The notes under the pieces are model-generated. The model saw only the letters and a program-made list of their open reading frames with translations, had not been told where the DNA came from and ran no database searches. This document shows positions 35,936 through 44,096 of a stretch of 64,000 nt of DNA, in pieces. Both the position numbers and the translations under genes were made by a program. Position 1 is the first letter of the stretch. Each line of letters starts with the position of its first letter. The stretch comes from an uncultured bacterium (GTDB lineage: Bacteria > Verrucomicrobiota > Lentisphaeria > Victivallales > UBA1829), in the NCBI GenBank assembly GCA_902762495.1, contig CACWOL010000033.1, forward strand, positions 1-64,000, read 5' to 3'.

Positions 35936-38290
35936 ATGACTGAAGATAAGAAAAAGGCGAAAGACTTTTTTGAACGGATCGGCGCGTGGCTGCAGCGTTC
36001 GCTGATCGTGTCCCTGCTGATGATTCTGATGGTGTTCGGCGCGGGCGTGGCGCTGCTCTGGATCCCGAGCCAGAGCGATCTGCCGTCCATCGAAAAAGGT
36101 TCGCAGGCCGCGCAGGACATCGAAGCCGTCTGCGATTTCTCCTACCAGAACAAAAAAGAGGCGACGCGCGTCTTCCAGACGTTCGCGCTGGAGTTCCCGC
36201 GGTATTTCAGGTTCGATCCCGAGCGCTCGGGACGGATCATAAAAGGCTATGAAGCCCTGATGCAGGAGATCCTGCGCCGGAACGCCGCCGAAGAGGAACG
36301 CAAGGTTTATACGGTGCCGGAAAATGCCGAACCGGAAACGGCGGAAATGGTTTCGTTCGTGCAGGAACTCCCGCCGCTTCTGTATTTCTTCCTCCGTCAG
36401 ATGGCGCTCGACGACATTCGGAAGACCAAGGCCGCCGCGCAGGTGGAGGAGATCGTGCTCGGCGGCATCGTGACCGCGGACGAACGGAACAGGGCGCAGC
36501 CGTTTACCGGAAAGCTTTCCGAGGGCGAGGGCGCCAGGACGGTCAACGCGCAGATGAACGCGAAGATACTGGATTCCGATTCGCGGGAAGTCGGCCCGTT
36601 CAAGCTCAGCGACCTGCCGACGCCGGAGATCGCCGCGGCGCAGACCGTGAATTCCCTGCTTAACACGGTGTCCTACGACCAGCGCGTCCCGTACGAGGAA
36701 CCGCTCCTGCGGTTTTTCCGGGTGCTGTACGCGGACGGAAACCTGACCTACGACGCGGAGCTGACCCAGCAGCGTCTGGAAGAGGATTTCTCCGAGATGC
36801 CGAAAGACGTACGCGAGCCCGAAATCTTCCACAAGAAAGGCACGATCCTGATCCACAAGAACGAGACGCTGAACGAGGACCAGGCGGAGATGTACAAGGC
36901 GTACCAGATCCGCTACAGCGAGTACCTGCGCGAACAGCGCACCTGGAACAACCTTTTCCAGAAAATGATGCTCGTGGCGCTCCTGATCGTGCTTTCCTGC
37001 ATTTACATCGTGCGCGTCCACCCCGAGCTCGTCGGCAACAACCGTTCGGTATGGCTGATCGGCTTCGTGGTGATCATTTCCCTGCTGTGCAACCGGCTGT
37101 TCATGGAGCAGTACAACGATTTCGCGCTGGGCAAGGGGTATCCGGTCGTGCCGCTGTATCTGGCGATACCGCTGGCGCTGCCCGCGCTCGTGATCGCCGC
37201 GATCTACAGCGGGCGCTCCGCCGTGTTCGCCGGGCTGTTCGTGGCGGGCGTGTCCGCCGTGGCGCTGGACTTCTCGTTCCCGGCGTTCGCCTCGGGCCTG
37301 TTCGTGTGCGCGGTCGGCACCGTCTGCGTGCGGCAGGTCTACGACTACAAGAAATTCTTCACGCGGTCGTTCTTCTCCTGCGCGGTCACGATGTGCCTGG
37401 CGTCGCTGATCTTCCAGCAGAATCCCGACTTCCTGACGAGCGTCCGCATGCACGACTGGAACCGCCTCGGATTCAGCCTCGCCGTGCCGCTGACCGCCGG
37501 ACTGCTGACCGCCATGGCGGCCTCCGCTCTGATCATCGCGCTGGAGACCGTGCTGGACGTGACGAGCAACATGTCGTATCTCTCGCTGACCGACCGGAAC
37601 CATCCGCTGCTGAAGAAGCTCCAGATGGAGGCGCCCGGCACGTATCACCACTGCGAGCGCGTGGCGCTGCTCGCCGAGGAGGCGGCGAACCGCGTGGGCG
37701 GCGTCTCCCTGAAGGCGCAGGCGTATGCGCTGTTCCACGACGTCGGGAAACTCGCTTCGCCGGAGATGTTCACGGAGAACTCCAACGGCAAAGATATGTA
37801 CAAGGACCTGAGCCCGGCGGAGAGTGCGGAGATCATCTGCTGCCACGTGGAATTCGGCGTGCAGCTGGCGAAGAAATACAAGCTGAAAACCCCGATCCGC
37901 CGCGCCATCGAGTGCCATCATGGCAACGACTTCATTTCGTTCTTCTACGAGAAGGAAAAGGAGCGCACCGGAAAGACTCCGCCCGAAGCGCCGTTCCGTT
38001 ACCCCGGCCCTCTGCCGGAAGAGAAGGAATGCGTGATCCTGATGCTGGCGGACTGCTGCGAGGCGGCCGTCTGCTCGCTCTCCGATCCGACCGAGGAAAA
38101 CGTGCGTGCCCTGGTGGAAAAGATTTTCAACGGCAAGCTCCAGCGCAAACAGCTGGACGCCGCCCGCATCACGCTGGAACAGCTCTCTCAGATCCGCGAA
38201 TCGTTCCTGAAGACCTTCAAATCCATGAACCATACGCGTGTCTCCTACTCACGGGCGAAGACGGAACCGTCGGGGGAGAAGAAAATATGA
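35936..38290 (+). CDS. pgpH: 7TM-HD membrane phosphodiesterase (PgpH/YqfF family)
   Basis: A 784-residue 7TMR-HD protein. The order is an N-terminal span (about 20-42), a long extracellular 7TM-HD domain (about 50-340), seven clustered spans (about 345-545), then a cytoplasmic HD domain with YHHCERVALLAEE and FHDVGK (about 610 onwards). Conserved His residues in HHGNDF complete the metal site. The best-known function is hydrolysis of cyclic di-AMP. No diadenylate cyclase gene is in the window to confirm this here. The 3' end overlaps ybeY by ATGA, giving translational coupling. Confidence 0.9.
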   Translation: MTEDKKKAKDFFERIGAWLQRSLIVSLLMILMVFGAGVALLWIPSQSDLPSIEKGSQAAQDIEAVCDFSYQNKKEATRVFQTFALEFPRYFRFDPERSGRIIKGYEALMQEILRRNAAEEERKVYTVPENAEPETAEMVSFVQELPPLLYFFLRQMALDDIRKTKAAAQVEEIVLGGIVTADERNRAQPFTGKLSEGEGARTVNAQMNAKILDSDSREVGPFKLSDLPTPEIAAAQTVNSLLNTVSYDQRVPYEEPLLRFFRVLYADGNLTYDAELTQQRLEEDFSEMPKDVREPEIFHKKGTILIHKNETLNEDQAEMYKAYQIRYSEYLREQRTWNNLFQKMMLVALLIVLSCIYIVRVHPELVGNNRSVWLIGFVVIISLLCNRLFMEQYNDFALGKGYPVVPLYLAIPLALPALVIAAIYSGRSAVFAGLFVAGVSAVALDFSFPAFASGLFVCAVGTVCVRQVYDYKKFFTRSFFSCAVTMCLASLIFQQNPDFLTSVRMHDWNRLGFSLAVPLTAGLLTAMAASALIIALETVLDVTSNMSYLSLTDRNHPLLKKLQMEAPGTYHHCERVALLAEEAANRVGGVSLKAQAYALFHDVGKLASPEMFTENSNGKDMYKDLSPAESAEIICCHVEFGVQLAKKYKLKTPIRRAIECHHGNDFISFFYEKEKERTGKTPPEAPFRYPGPLPEEKECVILMLADCCEAAVCSLSDPTEENVRALVEKIFNGKLQRKQLDAARITLEQLSQIRESFLKTFKSMNHTRVSYSRAKTEPSGEKKI

Positions 38291-38808
38291 AAGCCGTTAC
38301 CATCTGGCGCGCGGGCAAATGTTTTCCCGCGCCGTCCCGTGCGCGGCTCCGCAGGATGACCGCCGCCGCGGCCGAGCTCGCCGGACTTCACGATGTCCCC
38401 GGCGGCGTCTGCGTGTCGTTCCTGTCCCCGGCGGGCATCGAACGCGTGAACGAGGATTTCCTGGGGCATCACGGGCCGACGGATGTGATCAGCTTCGATT
38501 ACCGCGCGGAGGACGATCCCGGATTCGATGCGGAAACGGACGCGTCCGGTGTTTCGGACGACGCCGATCCATCCATCGAACTGATCGTGTGTCCCGCCGT
38601 GGCCTATGAACAGGCCGTGAAACGCGGGCTGCCGTATGCCGAGGAAGTGGCGCTGTACGTGGCGCACGGACTGCTCCACGCCGCCGGATACGACGACCTG
38701 AATCCGAAGGCGAAACGCGTGATGCGGCGCGCCGAGAAGCGCGTGATGGCCGGGCTTCGCAAGGCGGGACTGATCCCGCCGATGGAATACAAGGACTCTG
38801 TCGAATGA
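38287..38808 (+). CDS. ybeY: endoribonuclease YbeY
   Basis: A 173-residue UPF0054-family metalloprotein needed for 16S rRNA 3'-end maturation and ribosome quality control. The metal site is HGLLHAAGYDD (127-137). The consensus is HGxLHLxGYDH, so the third ligand, normally His, is Asp 137 here. GPTDVISF (63-70) is the other signature and is intact. An insert of about 20 acidic residues (about 75-96) follows it. It overlaps pgpH by 4 nt upstream and the CNNM gene by 4 nt downstream (ATGA at both), so three genes are translationally coupled. Confidence 0.88.
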   Translation: MKAVTIWRAGKCFPAPSRARLRRMTAAAAELAGLHDVPGGVCVSFLSPAGIERVNEDFLGHHGPTDVISFDYRAEDDPGFDAETDASGVSDDADPSIELIVCPAVAYEQAVKRGLPYAEEVALYVAHGLLHAAGYDDLNPKAKRVMRRAEKRVMAGLRKAGLIPPMEYKDSVE

Positions 38809-40085
38809 ACCTGGTGCTCTTTATTTTCTGCTCCATCCTGTACCTGTGGATCACAGCCGCGTTCGAGGCGTTCTCCTCGCTGACCGGCGGCCGCATCCTG
38901 AAAGTGGCCGAACGCGACCGCAAGTTCGCGGAACAGCTGGAAGAATGGCACGACCGGGAGGAATCCCTGCGCGCGCTGCTGAAGCTGATCCTGTGCGTGC
39001 TGGCGGCGTTCGCGGGCGTGCTTGCGATGGAATGGACCGGCTCCATCGCGCCGGAATTCGCGCACCGCTGGGGCTGGCTGGTCATCATGGGCGCGGTCAC
39101 GATCCTGACCGTGATCTCCGAGCTTGCCGCCCGTCTGGTGATCCTGCGATTCGACCTGGCCGTTCTGAAATTCACGATCCCGATCGTTGCGAGCAAGTTT
39201 TTCCATCCGCTCGCCGCGTTGATCGAAAAAGTGACGACCGCAGGCGACGACTGGCGCCGCGCGGACGCCCCGGACGAAATGGCATCCGCCGAAGACGAGA
39301 TCATGAACCTGGTGGACGGCCCGGACGACGATGAGGACGACAGCCTGGAGGAAGAGGAAAAGCAGATGATCCGCGGCATCCTGGAGCTCGGCGAGATGAA
39401 GGTGCGCGAGATCATGACGCCGCGCGTGGACCTGGAGGCGATCCCGGCCTCCGCGAGCATTGTCGACGCCAAAAAGCTTTTCGTCAAATCCGGCCACAGC
39501 CGCATCCCCGTGTACGGTGCGAACCTGGACGACGTGAAGGGCATCTTGTACGCGAAGGACTTCATCGACGAACACAGCCTGGAGGGAAAGACGCTGACCG
39601 AGCTGGCGCGTCCGCCGATCTTCATCCCGGAGACCAAGGAAGTGTCCGACCTGCTCCGCCAGATCAAGCGCACGAGCAACCATTTCGCCGTCATCATCGA
39701 CGAATACGGCGGGACTTCGGGCGTCGTTACGTTCGAGGACATCATCGAGGAGATCGTGGGCGAGATCCACGACGAATACGATACCGCCGACGATTTCGAG
39801 GATCCGCCCGAACATCTGCCGGACGGTTCCGTGATCCTGGACGCACGCACGCTCGTGGACGACGTGAACACCGAGGCGGGGATCGTGATCGAGGATTCCG
39901 AGGAGGCCGACACCATCGGCGGCTATATTTGCGCCCGGCTGGGACGCATCCCGCGCGTGAGGGAGGTCTACGAGGAACCGGGCGTATTCCGGGCCACGAT
40001 CCTTGTGGCGGATTCGCGCACGATCCGCAAACTGCAACTTGAACCGATTCAGGAAAAAGAGGGGGAAACCGGCGATGCCGACTAA
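38805..40085 (+). CDS. CNNM/CorC-family membrane protein with CBS pair and transporter-associated domain
   Basis: A 426-residue protein with a DUF21-type membrane domain (about 1-140, with several hydrophobic spans). An acidic linker follows, then the CBS pair (about 200-330) introduced by EIMTPRVDLEAI. DEYGGTSGVVTFEDIIEEI is the second CBS signature, and a C-terminal CorC_HlyC domain (about 345-420) includes TIGGYICARLGRIP. The family is tied to Mg2+/Co2+ efflux and membrane integrity. The start overlaps ybeY; the 3' end overlaps the DUF502 gene by 11 nt. Confidence 0.88.
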   Translation: MNLVLFIFCSILYLWITAAFEAFSSLTGGRILKVAERDRKFAEQLEEWHDREESLRALLKLILCVLAAFAGVLAMEWTGSIAPEFAHRWGWLVIMGAVTILTVISELAARLVILRFDLAVLKFTIPIVASKFFHPLAALIEKVTTAGDDWRRADAPDEMASAEDEIMNLVDGPDDDEDDSLEEEEKQMIRGILELGEMKVREIMTPRVDLEAIPASASIVDAKKLFVKSGHSRIPVYGANLDDVKGILYAKDFIDEHSLEGKTLTELARPPIFIPETKEVSDLLRQIKRTSNHFAVIIDEYGGTSGVVTFEDIIEEIVGEIHDEYDTADDFEDPPEHLPDGSVILDARTLVDDVNTEAGIVIEDSEEADTIGGYICARLGRIPRVREVYEEPGVFRATILVADSRTIRKLQLEPIQEKEGETGDAD

Positions 40086-40776
40086 ATCTGAACCGAAAAA
40101 GAAACATTTCCAGTTCTTCCGCAACATGATCGTGACCGGCCTTCTCGTGGCGGTCCCGATCGTACTGTCGCTCTGGGTGGCGTGGTATCTGTACTCCCGC
40201 CTTACGGGCTGGGGGCTCACGCTCGCCGATTCCATGGAGCTGATGTCCGAACTGCCGCCCATCTGGCGCACGCAGATCATCCGCGTTCTGGCGCTGATCA
40301 TCGTGCTGGCCGTGCTGTTCTTCCTGGGCGTGCTCACGAAGATCACCCTCGGCCGCAAGGTCATCGAAAAGGCGCAGGCGCTGCTCCTGAAACTCCCGCT
40401 CGTCAACTTCATCTATTCGACCTGCAAGCAGATCGGCGACACGATCATGTCGTCGAAATCGGGCAACATGTTCCAGCAGGTCGTCCTGTTCGAATACCCC
40501 CGCAAGGGCTGCTGGGCGATCGGATTCATGACCAATGAAAACACGCCCGAAAACAGCGAGGCGGCGCGCCGTCTCGGCAAGGGCGACCTGATCAGCGTCT
40601 TCATGCCGACCACGCCGAACCCGACAAGCGGATTCCTGATGCTGATTCCGCGCGAGGAGTGCATCATGCTCGACATGAGCGTGTCCGACGCCATGCGCCT
40701 GATCGTGAGCTGCGGTGCGATCCTGCCCGGCTCCGAAAACGAAGAATCCGGGGAAGAATCCGGCGATGTGGGGTGA
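40075..40776 (+). CDS. DUF502-family inner-membrane protein
   Basis: A 233-residue protein with two hydrophobic spans (about 17-42 and 66-91) followed by a soluble domain. Recognisable family features are FRNMIVTGLLVAVPIVLS, then PLVNFIYSTCKQI, VVLFEYPRKGCWAIGF (about 140-155) and FMPTTPNPTSGFLMLIP (about 184-200). No enzymatic function is known for the family. The ATG at 40075 lies inside the end of the CNNM gene. xseA starts inside its own last codons (11-nt overlap), so CNNM, DUF502 and xseA are tightly coupled. Confidence 0.88.
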   Translation: MPTKSEPKKKHFQFFRNMIVTGLLVAVPIVLSLWVAWYLYSRLTGWGLTLADSMELMSELPPIWRTQIIRVLALIIVLAVLFFLGVLTKITLGRKVIEKAQALLLKLPLVNFIYSTCKQIGDTIMSSKSGNMFQQVVLFEYPRKGCWAIGFMTNENTPENSEAARRLGKGDLISVFMPTTPNPTSGFLMLIPREECIMLDMSVSDAMRLIVSCGAILPGSENEESGEESGDVG

Positions 40777-41939
40777 ACCGGAACAATCGTCCGGCTTTGC
40801 CGGAGAGGAACGCCCCTGGACCGTTACCGAGCTGAACGACGCAGTCCGTACGATCCTCGAAGGCTCGTTCCGCCCGTTCTGGCTGACCGGCGAGGTCGGC
40901 TCGTACAATCCGTACCGCTCGGGGCACGTTTACCTGACACTGAAGGATGCGGCGTCGCAGGTGCGCGCGGTGTTTTTTTTTTTTTTTTTTTTTTGCCTGG
41001 ACCTCTTTGAAGGAAAAATTAGCCGAGGAAGGGCTTTTCGCCCCCGAACACAAGAAACCCGTCCCGTTCCTCCCGCGGCGCATCGGCATCATCAGTTCGC
41101 CCATGGGCGCGGCCGTGAAGGACTTCATGAAGATCGCCCTCGCGCGGTTCCCCAACCTCGAAATCCGCCTCTGTCCCGCCCCCGTGCAGGGCAAGGGCGC
41201 GGCGGAGAAACTTGCGCGCGCGGTCCGGTTCTTCAACCGGGCGGGCGGCGTGGACGTGATCGTGCTGACCCGAGGCGGCGGTTCGATGGAGGACCTGTGG
41301 CCGTTCAACGAGGAGGTGCTGGCACGCGCGATCTACGCCTCGAAGATACCCGTGGTGAGCGCGGTCGGGCACGAGATCGACTTCACGATTTCGGATTTCG
41401 TCGCCGACATGCGCGCGCCGACGCCGAGCGGGGCTGCGGAACAGCTGATCCCTGAGAAACGCGTGCTGCTCGACTCGCTGGACGACCTGAAAGCGAGGAT
41501 GAATACCGCCGCGGCGTACGCCGTGGAACGGTCCGCCGGACGCCTCGCGCACGTGATGGGCTCGAAGGTGTTCCGCGACTCCATGCGCCTGGCGCTGGAA
41601 CGCATGCAGCGCGTGGACATGCTCATGCAGAGTGCGTCCGCCGCGCTGCTGCGCCGTGCCGACGCCGCGACGCACCGCCTGGAACGCGTCCGCGCCGAGT
41701 TTGACGCCTACGACCCGTTCCGGATCCTGAAACGCGGCTACGTCTATCTGGCGGAACCCGGCACGGGGCGTCAGATCACGGGCGTCGGCGGGCTTCAAAC
41801 GGGGCAGCGCGTGCGCGCGATCCTGGCGGACGGCGCCGCCGATCTGGATGTCCGGAGCGTCCGCGAGGCCGAAATGGGCAAAAACGGCCGCCTCGACCTG
41901 CTGCCGCTCATTACGGCGAAACCCGAAGCGGCGAATTAG
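40766..41939 (+). pseudogene. xseA: exodeoxyribonuclease VII large subunit, interrupted by a poly-T tract
   Basis: The large subunit of the ssDNA-degrading exonuclease VII. The first part (40766-40972) encodes the N-terminal OB fold start with WTVTELNDAVRTILEGSF and LTGEVGSYNPYRSGHVYLTLKD. A run of 22 T follows, after which homology resumes in another frame with LKEKLAEEGLFAPEHKKPVPFLPRRIGIISSP and continues to the stop at 41939, including VIVLTRGGGSMEDLWPFN and VVSAVGHEIDFTISDFVADMRAPTPS. Compared with family members, about 50-60 residues of the OB fold are missing where the T-run stands. The gene is either broken or wrongly assembled. No xseB is adjacent. Confidence 0.85.
40973..40994. repeat. 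22-base homopolymer T tract inside xseA
   Basis: Twenty-two consecutive T in an otherwise GC-rich gene, replacing the expected codons for the second half of the OB fold. No other homopolymer in the window approaches this length. Confidence 0.95.
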
Positions 41940-41965
41940 ATGAACCAACGGGAAAGGAGCGTCTT

Positions 41966-42877
41966 ATGAACTTTTCTTTCAGAATGAAACCGGCTGTGCT
42001 GATGACCGCCGCGGCCGCGGCGTTGAGCATTGTCGCCGCGCTGGACCTGTCCGGTGCGCAGATATCGAAGGACGCCGAAAAGGACCTGATCCGTGTGGCG
42101 ACCTACAACGTGCGCGGACCGAACGACCGTGCGCCGAACTCGTGGCGGGACCGCCTGCCGCGCATGGTGAAGACCATCCGCGACAACCAGTTCGAGATCA
42201 TCGGCACGCAGGAGACGCTCTCCGGCCCGATCAAGGACCTGGCGGAAGCGCTCAAATTCAATTATTTCGGCGTCGGCCGCGACAAGCACAAGGGCGACGA
42301 GCACAACGCCGTCTTCTACGATCCGGAACGCTTCGAGGTGATTTCGCAGGAGACGTTCTGGCTCTCCGACGAACCCGCGACGCCTGGCTCCTCCGCCTGG
42401 GATTCCTCGCTGCCGCGCATCTGCACGTGGGGGCTTCTGCGGGACCGCCGGACCAACAAACGCTTCGTCATCGCGAATACGCACCTGGACCACCAGAGCG
42501 CGATGGCGCGTATCCAGGGCGTGAACGTGATCCTCACGCGCCTCGCGCCCATGATCGAACGATACCCGTTCATCCTGACCGGCGACTTCAACTCCACCGC
42601 CGACGACATGCCCGCGCGGCGTGTGCTCGGCGTGCTGCGGGATTCGCGCACCGTATCCGAGACCGACCATTACGGCGCGGGCGATGAGACGTTCCACGAT
42701 TTCCACGTGAACCGCAAGGACCGCAGCCACCGGAAACCGATCGACTTCATCTTCGTGAACAACCGCGTGCGCGTCCTTTCCCACGGCACGGTCAACGACT
42801 TCCGCAACGGCCTCGCGTCGTCCGACCACTTCCCGGTCACCGCCGAGATCGTCCTCCTCGACGAGCCGGAGAAGTGA
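41966..42877 (+). CDS. exported endonuclease/exonuclease/phosphatase-family protein
   Basis: A 303-residue EEP-fold phosphodiesterase with a signal peptide (about 1-31). All fold motifs appear: ATYNVRG (about 45-51), GTQE (about 81-84), NTHLDHQS (about 172-179), TGDFNST (about 211-217), and SDHFPV (about 290-295). Secreted members cleave nucleic acids, sphingomyelin or phosphoinositides; this one resembles the small EEP proteins seen in gut anaerobes. AAAGGAG precedes the start. It lies 26 nt past the xseA stop on the same strand. Confidence 0.85.
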   Translation: MNFSFRMKPAVLMTAAAAALSIVAALDLSGAQISKDAEKDLIRVATYNVRGPNDRAPNSWRDRLPRMVKTIRDNQFEIIGTQETLSGPIKDLAEALKFNYFGVGRDKHKGDEHNAVFYDPERFEVISQETFWLSDEPATPGSSAWDSSLPRICTWGLLRDRRTNKRFVIANTHLDHQSAMARIQGVNVILTRLAPMIERYPFILTGDFNSTADDMPARRVLGVLRDSRTVSETDHYGAGDETFHDFHVNRKDRSHRKPIDFIFVNNRVRVLSHGTVNDFRNGLASSDHFPVTAEIVLLDEPEK

Positions 42878-42920
42878 AGCGTCGTGACAGATAACAGGTA
42901 GGGATAGAAGTTAAAGCAAG

Positions 42921-43961
42921 TCAGTCTCCAAAGGGTAGGTCCAATGTCGTTTCGTTTATTTCTTTCCAAACGGTTCCACTAAGACTGGTTCCCCCTATTA
43001 CGCATGCTGCTTCCGAAATAGAATCAAACACCTCATCTGAGAGCAAAACGAGATTGTTGTCTACACCGTTTTTTTCTAAGTTCACACGACGTTTATGATA
43101 ACTTGGTTTCTTTTTTAGGCTTTCTTTTATACCGAAAGCAAGTTTTGAACCGGCTTTTACAACAAACTTTTCGCCTAAATAAAAACCATATGCATCAGCT
43201 TTGCGTGAATTCATATGCAGCATTTTTTTATCATGGATGTTTGTTCCTCTTTTCCGCTTGACATTTATGTGCAAATCTTCAGATGTGATGTCATGCTTTT
43301 TCCTGTTCTTTTTGGGGCGTTCTTCTGAGTTTTCTGAAGGGGAGAGCATTTCTTTTTTGCTATCTTTCTTTTTGATTTCAAAGATATCACATCCAGCTTG
43401 ACAAGATAATATGTCAAAGGCGTCATCTATGTATGAAGCAAGTTTTTCCTCAACGTTAGCCTTTTTCCTTTCATCGGGTTCTGAGGGGCGTTGCTTATTC
43501 TCCATGCTATATTGCCCGGCTTCATTTGCCTTTGTATAAAAAAGCCACTCTAAATAGCTTATTTCATTTTCTGATAAAAGATCTTCATTCTTGCTGGTCA
43601 GGGCAAACCCGATATCCCATTTGATAGAGTCTTTTTTACGTTTATGTTTGTCTAGCATTCGACGTATTAATCCTTTGCCGTTGCTTCGGCAATCGGCTTT
43701 TCCGATATACGCACTGTGATTTTCTGAATTGATCAGAATATAGGTCCCAGCCATCTTTAGCTCATCTTGGTAGCTTTCGAATCGTTTTCCTGTGTATCCC
43801 TGTTCAAAAGCTTTGCGTTTTGAATCCAAAACATGTGCATGCGCATATGGAATACGATAGAGGATAACGTGATTCGGAGGTGATACGGTTGCTGCGCGCA
43901 TACATCTATTTTGGGTTCCGCAAAAGAAGTTTACTTTCAAGCCCAAATCTTTTGATAACAT
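42921..43961 (-). CDS. GIY-YIG nuclease-like protein with DUF4357-type C-terminus, AT-rich and probably acquired
   Basis: A 346-residue protein. A GIY-YIG-like fold is suggested by TYILINSENHSAYIGKA (73-89), followed by Lys/Arg-rich RRMLDKHKRKK and an acidic Glu in NEISYLEW (about 132-139), a possible metal ligand. A charged middle links to a C-terminal half with VLLSDEVFDSISEAACVIGG and SGTVWKEI, the DUF4357 pattern. Base composition is far more AT-rich than all neighbours and codon use differs, with many AAA, TTT and GAT. It has its own strong promoter and a GAGG ribosome site. Such genes often accompany restriction or defence islands, but no methylase or other defence gene is next to it. 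Confidence 0.68.
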   Translation of the reverse strand: MLSKDLGLKVNFFCGTQNRCMRAATVSPPNHVILYRIPYAHAHVLDSKRKAFEQGYTGKRFESYQDELKMAGTYILINSENHSAYIGKADCRSNGKGLIRRMLDKHKRKKDSIKWDIGFALTSKNEDLLSENEISYLEWLFYTKANEAGQYSMENKQRPSEPDERKKANVEEKLASYIDDAFDILSCQAGCDIFEIKKKDSKKEMLSPSENSEERPKKNRKKHDITSEDLHINVKRKRGTNIHDKKMLHMNSRKADAYGFYLGEKFVVKAGSKLAFGIKESLKKKPSYHKRRVNLEKNGVDNNLVLLSDEVFDSISEAACVIGGTSLSGTVWKEINETTLDLPFGD

Positions 43962-44006
43962 AAGAGTTTCCTCGCAAAAAAGTCATTTGTTTTTTATTTG
44001 TTCAAT

Positions 44007-44034
44007 AATATAATACCAACATTAAAGATGTCAA
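44007..44034 (-). promoter_or_regulatory. promoter of the GIY-YIG/DUF4357 gene
   Basis: Minus-strand TTGACA (44029-44034), a 16-bp spacer and TATATT (44007-44012), about 45 nt before the start at 43961. It is the only perfect TTGACA with a close-to-consensus -10 in this part of the window. Confidence 0.65.
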
Positions 44035-44096
44035 GAGCACATGTCATTTATGCAAAAAGATATTATCCGCTTTTTTCCATAACCCATAATCAAGGG

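Noticed and set aside
40973-40994. The poly-T tract as a phase-variation switch in xseA
   Set aside because: About 50 codons of conserved OB fold are missing as well, which slippage of a homopolymer alone cannot explain.
42895-42915. TAGGGATA and ATAACAGG near the AT-rich gene, similar to parts of the I-SceI site
   Set aside because: Only short pieces match and in the wrong order; no intron or intein is present.
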